From: Curvularia sp. ZM96
Lineage: Eukaryota; Ascomycota; Dothideomycetes; Pleosporales; Pleosporaceae
Direction: 5' to 3'
DNA: 64,000 bases
Assembly (NCBI GenBank): GCA_022457065.1
Contig: JAJGBQ010000001.1
Span: forward strand, 4,278,001-4,342,000
Shown one piece after another: positions 1-10,104 of this stretch. The first letter of the stretch is position 1; each line of letters begins with the position of its first letter. A model generated the notes under the pieces. It searched no databases. It saw only the letters and a list, made by a program, of their open reading frames with translations, and had not been told where the DNA came from. Made by a program: the position numbers and the translations under genes.

Positions 1-670
1 TCGCCACTTCGCCACTTCAACGACTACGATGCATTCACGAAGACGCCGACGATCAACTTGTCTAGACCAACCTTCTCAGTCCTATACAACAGCGTACCTT
101 CTGAACGGGACTCTCGGAGCTCAAACATGCAGCCAGTTTTTTTTAAACCCTGTCGGCAATTGAATGCCTGAGGAGCATGAACCTGGATAAGCAAACGCAA
201 TTCGATTAGACATCCCAAGGATGCCCTGTACCTTGGCACCCACTAGCTATGCAGCGTGTCTTTCTCCGTATATGCTGATTGGTTTATGTCATCATCCTGA
301 CAAAGCTAGTAGATTTGTGGAGTCCATACATACGCGCCTACCCAAATAGCATCCAATGCCTCGAATCGACACGCAGACTACTATAGCAGCAAGACATAGC
401 TAACCACGCCCCCATGCAAAAGCCTACTCAGCAATTCTTTTGCAGAAGGAGATTCGTAGGTCAGCATAGCTTGACGTACGTCTAGGTTCAAACCTAATCC
501 CCTTAACGGCTATCACGAACTCGGCAGACGGCCCCGGCAAGTTAGTGATCGACGATTCATTTTGCCTCTCGGCGGCATATCCCTCCCCCTCCCCTGGTTG
601 ACGACCAGCATCTACTGGTACCTCTGATCCACGGCGCATCACAAGACGGCACACCAACGCTCTTTTCCCT
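1..670. other. Intergenic, no gene seen
   Basis: Only short ORFs without recognisable protein features occur here, on either strand. The last part must hold the promoter and 5' leader of the hydrolase gene that starts at 671. No tRNA, repeat or transposon remnant was recognised. Confidence 0.6.
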
Positions 671-1429
671 ATGTCGAATCAGCCTAAACCGCAAATCGTG
701 CTCGTGCCCGGGGCGGCACATGGGCCCGAATGCATGGTCCCACTAATGACGAAACTGGATGCCTTGGGCTACACGACGCACTGCCAGCAGATGGCATCTG
801 TTGGCAATCCCAACCCCCCCGCCGATCTCTCCGAAGACGTTGCGGTCCTGCAGCGTGAAGTCGAAGACGCAATTGGCGAGGGCAACGACGTCGTCGTGAT
901 AGCGCACAGCTGGGGCGGCATAGTAACCAGCAATGCGCTTCGCGGGCTGGGCAAGACCGAGCGTGAAGCACAGGGCCAAAAGGGCGGAGTCATCCGAATA
1001 GGCTACATGGCTAGTTTCGTGTTGCCAGAGGGCACGAGTCTAGTTAGTAGTCTCAAAGAAGAGCATAACCATCCGCGGGCGTTTGCTGGTGAACCACCAG
1101 TCTTACACGCTGCTGATCCAGAGCTTTTCTACCACGATCTACCCGAGGACGAGAAAAAAAAATGGGCTGCAACGCTCAAAAGTCAGGCTCTAGCATCCTT
1201 CATCACGCCTGCGACCTATGCGGCGTGGAGGCATATCCCCAATTGCTATCTCCTTTGCGAAGACGACAAAACGCTGCCGCCGGTTGCGCAGGAGGCCATG
1301 GTCAAGGCGGCACAGGAGGCGGGTGCGGACTTTCAGGTTACGAGGTTGAAGAGTGGACATAGTCCTTTTTTGAGTAAAGTTGAGGAGACGGTGGAGTGGA
1401 TTAGGGGGGTTGCGGGGGAGAAGGTGTAG
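671..1429 (+). CDS. Alpha/beta hydrolase (AB hydrolase-1 type)
   Basis: Intronless 252-residue protein with an alpha/beta-hydrolase fold. It opens with a beta strand and the turn LVPGAAHGPE (residues 11-20), which fits the oxyanion-hole loop. The nucleophile elbow is AHSWGG with Ser80, an acidic CEDD segment (Asp198/Asp199) lies on a late strand, and His230 sits in SGHSPF near the C-terminus. Spacing and length fit small cytosolic fungal hydrolases related to the salicylate-esterase/hydroxynitrile-lyase group. No signal peptide or membrane segment is visible. The substrate cannot be predicted. The start is the first ATG of the open frame and gives the strand-turn motif at the expected distance from the N-terminus. 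The gene converges on the enolase-phosphatase gene, whose stop is at 1766. Confidence 0.85.
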   Translation: MSNQPKPQIVLVPGAAHGPECMVPLMTKLDALGYTTHCQQMASVGNPNPPADLSEDVAVLQREVEDAIGEGNDVVVIAHSWGGIVTSNALRGLGKTEREAQGQKGGVIRIGYMASFVLPEGTSLVSSLKEEHNHPRAFAGEPPVLHAADPELFYHDLPEDEKKKWAATLKSQALASFITPATYAAWRHIPNCYLLCEDDKTLPPVAQEAMVKAAQEAGADFQVTRLKSGHSPFLSKVEETVEWIRGVAGEKV

Positions 1430-1765
1430 AAGATGGTGGGGAGGAGTTTGTGGATGATGCGAAAGGGGGGAAGTGAGAAGTGAGGTTGTGTGAGAGAGAG
1501 AGAGAGGTGAGAAAAAAAAAAGACAGACAGAAAATGACGGAGAGAAGGAGAAGCAAAGGACTGTTTACGACGTATACTTTCAAGTAGCAACGGAATCGAT
1601 GTGCACGACAGACAATGGCAACCAATTGAATAAAACACTGGATTTCCAACCCATTTTGAGCGAACAACTAATTGAATTCGTGTCTAAGTTATGGTGGTAC
1701 GTGTAAAGATGCGTCCCAGCCAAGGATGCACTATCTAAACCATGTACTGAATAGGCAACACTGAC
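1430..1765. other. Convergent 3' intergenic region
   Basis: This stretch separates two convergent stop codons. The first 130 bases are purine-rich on the + strand, with a short GA-dinucleotide run near 1494-1506 and an A-run near 1513, consistent with 3' UTR sequence. No gene is seen. Confidence 0.5.
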
Positions 1766-3687
1766 TCAAGGCAGATCCGTCAACTTCTCAATGACTGGAA
1801 ATCTTGCCTTTGACGCATCAGACAACGGCGCGTTACCCGGGCGGTCTACAACGACAGCATAGACATTGGCATCGGTTGCCGCTTCAGCCTCTGTTGCAAA
1901 AGAAAACGTGTTAGCCTTGGTATGTAGCTGATGCTTACGTGTAGTGTGAGACATGGGACAACAGTGCAGGTGGGGGGCGGATCGCGTGACGAACAAAAGG
2001 TACATGAGACTTTGTTTGTAGTCTATGTGGGCAAAGTAACACGTAGTGCGACATTCGTGGGCATTGTATGCCGCATGACAGAGTAGATAGATAGGCTTAG
2101 GTGGGTAATTGTGGTCAAGACCCGAGGCATAATGGGGTGATGATCGACTGACGAATTGGGCAAGGAAGAGAGGGGTAGCGTCGAGTGTAATGGGGCAAGG
2201 CGGTGGGTGATGTGTCGTTTCAGGTAAAGTGGGACAGACCAACATACCTTTTACGTTGTCTGTTAGAAACACTACTTTGGAAGGATGCTTTCCTAGCTCG
2301 GAGCATATCTTCTCGTAAGAGGCTTTCTCAAGCTTGGGGCCGGCGTTCACGGTATCGTAGTGTGCAGAGAAAAGGGGCTTGATATCTCGCGTGGTCGGGC
2401 CGTCTTGGACATAGGAAAAGAACTGGAGCTGGGCCTGCACGCTGCCGGAGGAGAAGATGGCCAGCGTTTTGCCAGCGGCTTTCCAAGCTTCTAGCGTGGG
2501 GACCACATCGTCAAACAGCGGGGTCTTGAGATCACCGTTACGGAAGCCTGTGGTCCAAAGATGTCCTGCGAGCAAGTTAGTTTGAGTGGAGCATGCCAGC
2601 AGTGCTATCGAAGACGGCGTGCGTGTGTGTCTGGATAACGCGCAAGCAGCGCATGGGTGGCAGGAGGGGAGGGACGATTTGCGCTGCAGGCGGCCGGGCT
2701 GAAAGCGGCGTCGAACTGACGAAAGAGGGTTTGTGACTATTGGAGAATGGCGAGATTCGGATGGCGACTATCGCGATAATGCTGCCGGTGGTGAGTGGCC
2801 GACCGTATCAAGCGTTGATGTTTGGCGGGCCTAGTCTGTTTAGGGCGGCGCGGTGTCGGGGCTTGGTGGCGAAAATCCAGGGAAAGGAGGGAGGGAGGAA
2901 GGTGCACGCGGTAGAGGAGGCCGCGATTGCCAAGGCGGTTGAAACAGTACTCATTTGTAAACCCACCTTGTAGCTGCTTCAAATACACAGCTTTAATGTC
3001 CTGCCGTGTCAGGTCTTGTACGTGGGCGAGCAGGGCATCTGGGCTCTGCTTGGTGTCGTGGGGAAAGGCGGCGATGAGGGTTTGGAAGTCGGGATCGGCC
3101 CATGAATTGCGTGCTAGTCTTGTGAGACTGTCAAGTGCATACGGATACTGCGGCTATTGTGAGCGCACCGCGCGATGGAGAGGAGAGCCCCACTGGGGTC
3201 GTCTCGCGTGACAGATGACGGAAACAGGTGGCGCGATGGCCATGGCTGGAGTGGCAGGCAGAGAGCACGACAGCGTCTAGAACGAAGAGGACAACCATGG
3301 CGGGAGGCGACATAGCAAGGCGATGGCGTCGAGGCCCCCACCCAGCGTCATGGTCGACATTTTTGGACATGTTGGCCCGGCAGTCGGTCGTGGACTCTCC
3401 TGCCGAATGCGGGGAAGGAGCACCGTCGGGACTACTGGGCAGAGGAATCAATCAAGCTTACCATGACATCCTTGACAAATGAGATGCTCGAGATGGTGCC
3501 CTCTGTAAAGTATGGCCATGTCAGTGTGTATGCTTGTGTGACGGATCCGAGACATTGCACGCGCGACTGCAACGGCCGTGGCTGCTAAGGGCGACTCGAC
3601 GAGACGACGGCTCTGGGACATACCGATATCGAGCAACACGACGTCGGCCTCACTCCAGCGCGCCTGATGCAGCGATGCGGCAGACAT
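1766..3687 (-). CDS. utr4: Enolase-phosphatase E1 (methionine salvage)
   Basis: Bifunctional HAD-superfamily enzyme that enolises and dephosphorylates 2,3-diketo-5-methylthiopentyl-1-phosphate in the methionine salvage pathway; cytosolic/nuclear. I join five exons on the minus strand: 3624-3687, 3462-3502, 2967-3147, 2248-2565 and 1766-1890. Together they give 242 residues, the usual length for the family. All junctions are GT-AG and keep frame. The catalytic motif DIEGT (Asp20, Glu22) is assembled across intron 1. Also visible are SFVKDVM, a cap domain with YPYAL, the IFSSGS motif, an FSAHYDT-type segment, and LTDNVK joined across intron 4 to EAEAATDANVYAVVV and the RPGNAPL tail. Introns are 121, 314, 401 and 357 nt, far longer than others in the window. 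Intron 4 is a multiple of three and stop-free (see findings). The gene is divergent from the kinase at 6968. Confidence 0.88.
1891..2247 (-). other. Intron 4 of enolase-phosphatase, stop-free and 3n
   Basis: The donor reads AAAAG/gtatgt and the acceptor gcaacag/AGG on the minus strand. The 357 nt are exactly 119 codons with no in-frame stop, so retention would insert 119 residues (rich in His, Pro and Cys) between LTDNVK and the last exon. The family alignment expected from known E1 proteins runs straight from NVK to an acidic/Ala helix, which supports removal of this segment. Confidence 0.7.
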
Positions 3688-5839
3688 GTTGCGGCTTCTC
3701 TTTCTATGACGACGTCTGCTGTGGTGGAGGAAGGGCGGTAAACGGCGGTGAGGTGACGGGGTTGTGAGCTGGAAGTATGTAGCGCCTCAACTCTGAGGAA
3801 TGAGTGGTGGTCGTGTGGCGAGTCTGGCAGCTGACTGGTTGCGCGCGCTGAGACAAGCAACATCAAAACATAGCGGTCAGTCAGACTCGAAACCTGATGC
3901 TGCTCAACAATGGTGAAAAATTTGACTCTTCACATGGAGGAGAGCCGAATGCGGCCTGGCAGCCGTGAAGCTGGCAGTCGTCGAGTAGAAAATTTTCCGC
4001 GTAGTCAGGAGTCATCCATGGTGCCATGACAGCTGTCACTGCGGCTCTGTCCCCCGCCGTGTTTTCCTTGGAACCATGGTCGTGAGGTGAGGCTGGCAAA
4101 CTGGGTTGAGGCGCTCACCGACCCTATCCGTCTGATGGCCTACGTAAATGGGTGGACTTGTCGAGGCCAGCACTGTCTGAGTGCCGTGAAGTGGACGGGA
4201 GTACCTGGCTAGCCAGAGCCAGCTTTGATGCTCGATGTCGTCGATGGGCAGAGATAGCTTCCGCTCGACCCACCCACCCCCAAGTCCACATGGCCATGGC
4301 CGTGTTGAATACCAGCAATGGCTGCGCGTTGTCCGCAATGGCTCTTGGTCGTCCACACCGCCATGGAGGTTGGATCCAGGGACAGGTACAACATAGTGGG
4401 GACGAGGGTAGGAGTCCTGTTTGCATGCAACGTGCAGTAGTCGCTCGAGTGCCTGTCGAGCATGGTGGGTGGGTGGCTCGGGGGCAGCCACCTTGCTGCA
4501 ACCTACTGCAAGCCTAGTGCACGACTACTGCGCGCCCTCCTCTACACAGTTACGACGAGGCGAGCGTAGGGGACCTATTACCACTCGCGCTCGGCAATAC
4601 ACTCCCCGGCGACCCAGCCAGCGACCGACAACAAACAAACCCGCCCGACTCAGGAGCAGCGGCCCATGCAAACCTTGTGTCTGTGTGCTTCACCTGGCTG
4701 ACACGGCATCATGGCATTGTGCTCTGTGTAGCCGCGACGGGCTCGGGCTGACTGTACATACGTACATACATACGGCATCGAGGGAGCGAGTCGCCTTTGG
4801 CATGAGCTTTCCCCAGATTCTGCGGTTTTGCCGCTACCCACCGAGGCTTGGCCCAGGGCATGCGACGGGTCAATAGTGCACAAGCAGCGCAGCGTGCCAA
4901 TGGCAGGCCCCGAGCGCCAATTCCCGAAACACTTGTCATGCTGGATTGGGAGCGGCGCCCCTGGCTGGCACAGGTGGTGCATAGTCGTCGGGTAATGTGT
5001 AGAGTGTGTAGCTCGATGCTCACACGACATTGCGTGCGGCTCAGTACAGCAGCGAGCAGCCGTCGACGCATGCGAGACAGGGTGGCAAGCATCACGAAAC
5101 GAGAGATAACGGCGGCGTGGGAGCAGGCGATCGACTGGACGAGCAGCAGGACACGACTGCAGGCAGCACCAATTAGAGGCCAAGTGGCAGCTTGGTTCTG
5201 CACTGCATCCGACCACGATCAGCGGCGCCCTGAGAGCGGCGCTTGGACGGGCTAAGCTCGCATCGGCACACGACAGCGGATGGCCTGGATGGCACGCCGG
5301 GTGCAGGTGGGTGGTGTGGTGTGGTGCGTGTCTGCTGGAGTACACAGCACCGCTGCTCGTGGATGGGTGCCATTCGACGGCCAGCAGGCAATGTTTCAGA
5401 CGTCGTCGTCGGTCCCATCGTCATAACTGGGTGGGCCCGCGTCGTCGCCCTGGGGCGGCCAGACGTGGGACGCAGGCCCGGCGAGGCTCCGCTGATGGGG
5501 GCATGATGCAGAGCCACAGCCACGGGCGGCGGACGACGGAGGGGGCGGACAGCGAGGGCGTTGGCACTGGCGTTGGCACTGGCAGCGCCCTTGGTCAGCG
5601 TGCGCCGTGACGAGCTTCGAAAGCGGCCGAAGGGCACGGAAACTTGGATGGCCAGCGGCGGCGCTGGTTGGCGGCCGGCCTCGCCGCTTTAGCAGCTGGT
5701 GATGCAAGCCCATGCGTGATCCCGGCGAGCGCTGTCGCCTTGCTAAGAGCCGGGCCCGTGCGCCAGCTGCGCATGCTCCGTCGTGCTCCTGCCGCTGCCC
5801 TCTAATAGCCAGGGTGCCCGTCCCTCGTCCATCTCACCT
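3688..5839. other. Large gene-free region between divergent genes
   Basis: About 2.2 kb of GC-rich DNA between the starts of enolase-phosphatase (minus) and the kinase leader (plus). Open frames occur on all strands, up to 231 codons at 4650-5345 minus, but their translations are rich in Arg, His, Cys and Pro and show no domain, so I treat them as chance ORFs. No tRNA or transposon feature was recognised. It presumably holds the shared regulatory region. Confidence 0.5.
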
Positions 5840-6967
5840 CACCACCCTCTCCCGATGCCTCCATAACACGTACCCAATCTCTGCTCTCGTCGTTGTTCGC
5901 AAGCTCTAGCGTTGCTCCTCCCATTCCGCCATCCTCGCCGCCTCTCCTACTTCTCCTCTGCTCCAAGCCGTTGCTGCCCCCTAATACTCCACGCCGACCG
6001 CTCGCTCCATCCGCAACCGCTGTGCAGCTTACACGCCAACAACGTCAACAACTCCGCCTCCCCTGCTCGCCTCCACACCCATCTACTCGACCACCCACGC
6101 CCCGTTGCCCGGTTTCTATTTTGATGTAAAAGAGAGAGCTCGCTGCAGGCCACCCCGATACTCGCCCGACAGCTAGCCGCTTCACAAAACCTCCTTTCAT
6201 CCCGTCTCACGCCGGCCAACAACCCACACTGCCCCAGAGCCTCCGCGAGCAGACAATTCAACACCACTCGTCCAAGCTCGTCGCCAGCTGGCTCGACCAA
6301 ACCTCCCCCTCTCTATCCGACACCCGCTAGCTCTCCTTGCGTGGGCCCGTGCCACTTGACTCACGCCGCCAACCGCGTCATCAGACAACCACCTCCCCCA
6401 CCACTGTCTGCCTCCCGACGATCCTCCTCCCTCTCCACGCGTTACGACTCTTTCTCTCTTCTCTCTTACGCAGCGATCCTCCTTCCTGTCTGGACGTCAA
6501 CGACTCCATCTCATCACTGCCGCTCTCCCGATAGCTCGTTGACTCGAGTCATCCCTACGCAGTTAATACCGGCAAATGAGAACCACACTCTCTTGATCCT
6601 TTCCTTGTCTTTTCCGTCGACGGACACCACCTGTGCATATCACCGACGACTTTGCTTTTAGTTTCCTCGGAACGGCCTCGCTCCTACCTTACGACATCTC
6701 CAACTCCATTACAACCAAACCATATATTATCGCTATCTTCGAAATTTCCCCAGTCACCTAAAAAGTCGGATAGAGCATCGCTTTTGGGCTGACGGCTGTT
6801 GACCCATTGTTTGATTCCCTTGTCGAGCTTTTTACCTTTTCTTGTTGCTCCTTTCTTTGCTTGGCAGACGGACTGCTCTCGGTCTGCACGTCGATAGCCA
6901 CTGGGTAGACCCTCTCTGAGTTTCCCCTCCGGCCCCGCTTCTCAGCTTTCCATCTCAATCATCCCTC
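5840..6967 (+). promoter_or_regulatory. Pyrimidine-rich putative 5' leader of the kinase gene, with tiny uORFs
   Basis: The + strand is strongly C/T-rich with almost no ATG, the pattern of a fungal promoter/5' UTR. I count three upstream ATGs before the kinase start: ATG-CCT-CCA-TAA at 5855-5866, a start-stop ATG-TAA at 6124-6129, and a six-codon uORF plus stop at 6576-6596. The transcription start is unknown, so which of these are transcribed is inference. Confidence 0.45.
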
Positions 6968-8869
6968 ATGGAGTGTATGCGCGATCACCTTCACGCAGGC
7001 GTTGTACTCAATGGACGGTATGAAACAATCTCTCCTCTTAACAATGGCTCCTTTGGCATGGTCTTCCAGGCCAAGGACCTGGTAACGGGTGACCATGTTG
7101 CCATCAAGGTCATCACCAAGAGCTCGGCCGCCATCAACTGCCCCTCCGCTTTTGCCGTTGATGAGCGCTCCGAAGAGCTTGGTGTCCATCTGCGTCTTGG
7201 TGACCACTCCAATGTTGTCAACCTGCTCCAGTCTTTTGAGACCCAGAACCACATCTACCTCGTTCTTGAGTTCTGCTCCAATGGTGACCTCTACGAAGCC
7301 ATTCGCAACGGCAAGGGCCCTCTTGAGACTGAGCACGTGCGCGACTTCATGATGCAGCTTGTGGGTGCCGTCGAGTTTATCCATTCCAAGGGTATCTACC
7401 ACCGCGACATCAAGCCCGAGAACATCTTCCTCACCCAAGATGGCTCCATGAAGCTTGGCGACTTTGGTCTGGCTACCTCTGACCCCTGGTCTTATGAGAT
7501 TGCTGTGGGCAGCGACCGCTACATGGCTCCTGAGCAGTACGACCCCTCCAACACCGGCTACTCGACTGCAAAGGCCGACATCTGGGCCATTGGCATCGTC
7601 CTCCTCAACATTCTGTTCCAGCGCAACCCGTTTGCCGTGCCGGCTTCCTCAGACCCCCTGTACGCCGACTTTGCCCTGGACCGTCAGAGTCTCTTCGACG
7701 TCTTCCCAAACATGTCGCAAGATACCTTTGAGGTCATCAGGCAGTGCTTGGCCATCGACCCTGAGAAGCGCGATCTCGGCGCCGTCAGGGATGCCTTGGA
7801 GCGCGTCATCAGCTTCACCATCGATGACGAGAGCCTCGACGACTTCTGCACTGAGGAGCGCGATCTTGTCGCTGTCGGCGCCAACCGTGAGCCTCTCCGA
7901 ACACCGTCCATCTCCACGCCGCAGCTCGACAATGGTGGTTCGTTCCCTTGGGCCAAGGCTCTCGCCATGTCTCCACCTCAGCAGTTCCGCCAGCTCTCGG
8001 CGATCCCTGACAACGAGATCTACGAGGACGACATGTTCCAGGGTCCTCCCTACGATGTCAAGCCCGACAGCGCGTCGGCTGCATCGTTCGTCGACTCTGG
8101 CCTGGGCTTGTCCTTCAAGTCGACCGACGGCACCAAACCAGAGCCTGTCAGCTTTACCCGATCCCGGCCTATGCCCATCTCTGGTTCGCTTCCAACCAAG
8201 CCCTATAACAGCATGTCTTCTGTCTTTGGCAAGAAGCGCGATGTCTTCTCCAAGAGCTGGAGCGATCTCTGGGAGGAAGAGGATGACGACGCCCAGTTCC
8301 TTGCCGAGCTTGAGAACAACTACCACTCCTTTGGTGCTGAGAAGCCCAAGTCGAAGCCTGTTGTCTCTGAAGCTGGCTCCGGCGTGTCGACGCCCCGTGG
8401 TGGCCTGTCCGAGATGAAGAACCCCATCTCCATCAACAACAGCAGGACTCCCTCGATCAAGAACCAGCGCACTGCTGTTGACCACGTCAGCGCTGCCACT
8501 GGTTTCGTCTTCGAGGAGCATCGTTCGCCTGTGGCCGCCCGCAGCCCTCCTCCAAAGCGTTCCGTTGCCGACAAGTGGGCTGCCCTCGGTGATCGCCGTC
8601 GTAGCCCTGCTGTGCAGGTTCAGCAAACTCCAATCAAACCGGCCAAGTCGCCCAAACAAGCTCAACCCATTCCGAACTCCGCCAGGAAGCGAAGCCGGAC
8701 TGGGGCTGGACGACGACCAATCCACTGGGGCTCCAGCCATAATGAGAACAACAACCATGGCTCCTGGGAACAGAAAGTGGACAACTGGTACAAGAGCAAA
8801 GATTGGCGCGCTCACGCCGATCACGTCCAGGTCCATGATGACCTGGGCGACCTTGAGTGGGTGTGGTAA
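6968..8869 (+). CDS. Ran1/Ksp1-type serine/threonine protein kinase
   Basis: Intronless 633-residue protein. The kinase domain spans about residues 18-280: glycine-rich loop NNGSFGMV (26-33), VAIK with Lys47, HRDIKPEN with Asp147, DFGLA (165-169), and activation segment GSDRYMAPEQ (181-190). All catalytic residues are present, so it should be active. The HRD-IKPEN and GSDRYMAPE motifs resemble fission-yeast Ran1/Pat1 and budding-yeast Ksp1, which act in nutrient/TOR and meiotic-entry signalling. Residues 280-633 are disordered and Ser/Pro-rich, with an acidic-aromatic SWSDLWEEEDDD patch and an extreme C-terminal DDLGDLEWVW. I recall a similar Leu-Glu-Trp ending in filamentous-fungal members. 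The start is the first ATG after an ATG-poor leader; a second Met follows three codons later. Orthology to Ksp1 rather than another Ran1-like paralogue is inference. Confidence 0.85.
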   Translation: MECMRDHLHAGVVLNGRYETISPLNNGSFGMVFQAKDLVTGDHVAIKVITKSSAAINCPSAFAVDERSEELGVHLRLGDHSNVVNLLQSFETQNHIYLVLEFCSNGDLYEAIRNGKGPLETEHVRDFMMQLVGAVEFIHSKGIYHRDIKPENIFLTQDGSMKLGDFGLATSDPWSYEIAVGSDRYMAPEQYDPSNTGYSTAKADIWAIGIVLLNILFQRNPFAVPASSDPLYADFALDRQSLFDVFPNMSQDTFEVIRQCLAIDPEKRDLGAVRDALERVISFTIDDESLDDFCTEERDLVAVGANREPLRTPSISTPQLDNGGSFPWAKALAMSPPQQFRQLSAIPDNEIYEDDMFQGPPYDVKPDSASAASFVDSGLGLSFKSTDGTKPEPVSFTRSRPMPISGSLPTKPYNSMSSVFGKKRDVFSKSWSDLWEEEDDDAQFLAELENNYHSFGAEKPKSKPVVSEAGSGVSTPRGGLSEMKNPISINNSRTPSIKNQRTAVDHVSAATGFVFEEHRSPVAARSPPPKRSVADKWAALGDRRRSPAVQVQQTPIKPAKSPKQAQPIPNSARKRSRTGAGRRPIHWGSSHNENNNHGSWEQKVDNWYKSKDWRAHADHVQVHDDLGDLEWVW

Positions 8870-10104
8870 GGCACTATAACCTTCCACTTGTAGTCTTGAC
8901 AACTTTTCCTATCCTTATTTCCTATACTTTTTTATTTCCAACAAGGAATACGTTTGTTCCTGCGGAAGCAAGAGTTCTACGATTCTCAACCACCTTTTCC
9001 AAATTGTAGCCCTCTAGAGATACCACTTTCCTATCTCTCTCCTCTCTAAACCTTTTACTTGTACACTCTCAGCTTCATCCGCAACATACACCAACGACCT
9101 CCACACATCACTTTTCCACTCTTCAACAATGTCGTTTTGGTATCTCTCCTTTGTTACTTTACTGGTGTGGTTGGGCTAGCCTCTGGAACTCTTGCATGGT
9201 AGGCATTTTTTATTTTGGGCGGACGAAAGAAACTGGTTTCGATGAAATTGTTTCATCAAACTGCAAATGGTGATATATGACAGGAAGCAAGCGGCATCTG
9301 GCACGGAGTTTCTATATTTTGGTCTCCTTTTCTTTGTTCTGGCACCAGAGGGATATCTCTTTTTTTCTGACCCCTCACAATTCGCTTCTTAGGGATGATT
9401 AGTTAGTCAAGACTCGTATCCGTCGGAGATCCAAGTCGCATTGGCAACCTCTTTTGTCATCGTCGCAAAAAAAAAGCGACGACTGACAAAGGCTGACAAA
9501 ATGCCTTTGCGAGAAAGGATCCGGGATTTACCCACTCAAATTCTCTTCACATCTTCTGCTTCTCTTCTAAAATGTGATGAATTTAAACCATCAAAAGAGA
9601 ATTCAGTTCTCACTCTCATTACTATCCATAGCTTCCTTTTAATATCTTGTATATACATACATTACTTAGATTGCTTGTTTCCTTTTTCTTTATATTCTAA
9701 CATCCTTGTATAACTATCTAGATATATATTGTTTTAATAACTAGTCGCTTGTAGATAAAATAGATAACTTGGTTGTTGTTTTCTCACATACGCATATGGG
9801 GACATGGGGGATGTACAGTGGAGATGGTGTGATCATTGTGAATGATATTTGAGTGTAAGACGGTCTCCTTTATCCTTAGTGATGTGTTCCGTGATATGCT
9901 GTGTGTTGTGTCAGACATGGCAGGGCGAAGACTAGAAAGCTGCATAATAGCTTGTTTAATCATAGCTAGTTCTATGTTTATACTATTTTCATTAGGGGTA
10001 TCATTGACAAGGAATGCTGGTCCAAGAACTATAACTCTGAAACCAGTGGCGGATTAAAATAATCGAAACATGCACATCGTATCTTCCACTAATAGCGCAG
10101 AAGA
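8870..10104. other. 3' intergenic region, kinase / MED6
   Basis: AT-rich, T-rich sequence between two convergent genes. The first several hundred bases are plausibly the kinase 3' UTR. A TGTATATA octamer (Puf3-type site) occurs at 9648-9655 on the + strand, about 780 nt after the kinase stop, probably too far to be in the 3' UTR. Short ORFs at 9441-9713 and 9842-10057 have no recognisable features. Confidence 0.5.

Noticed and set aside
485..494. tRNA B-box-like GGTTCAAACC
   Set aside because: No A box, acceptor stem or anticodon arm could be formed around it.
4650..5345. 231-codon minus-strand ORF in GC-rich intergenic DNA
   Set aside because: The translation is His/Cys/Arg/Pro-rich with no domain, and overlapping ORFs of similar length occur in other frames.
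7649..8902. 417-codon minus-strand ORF antisense to the kinase gene
   Set aside because: It is a codon-bias shadow of a conserved kinase coding region. Its Arg/Val/Leu-rich translation has no domain, and the + strand gene has all kinase motifs.
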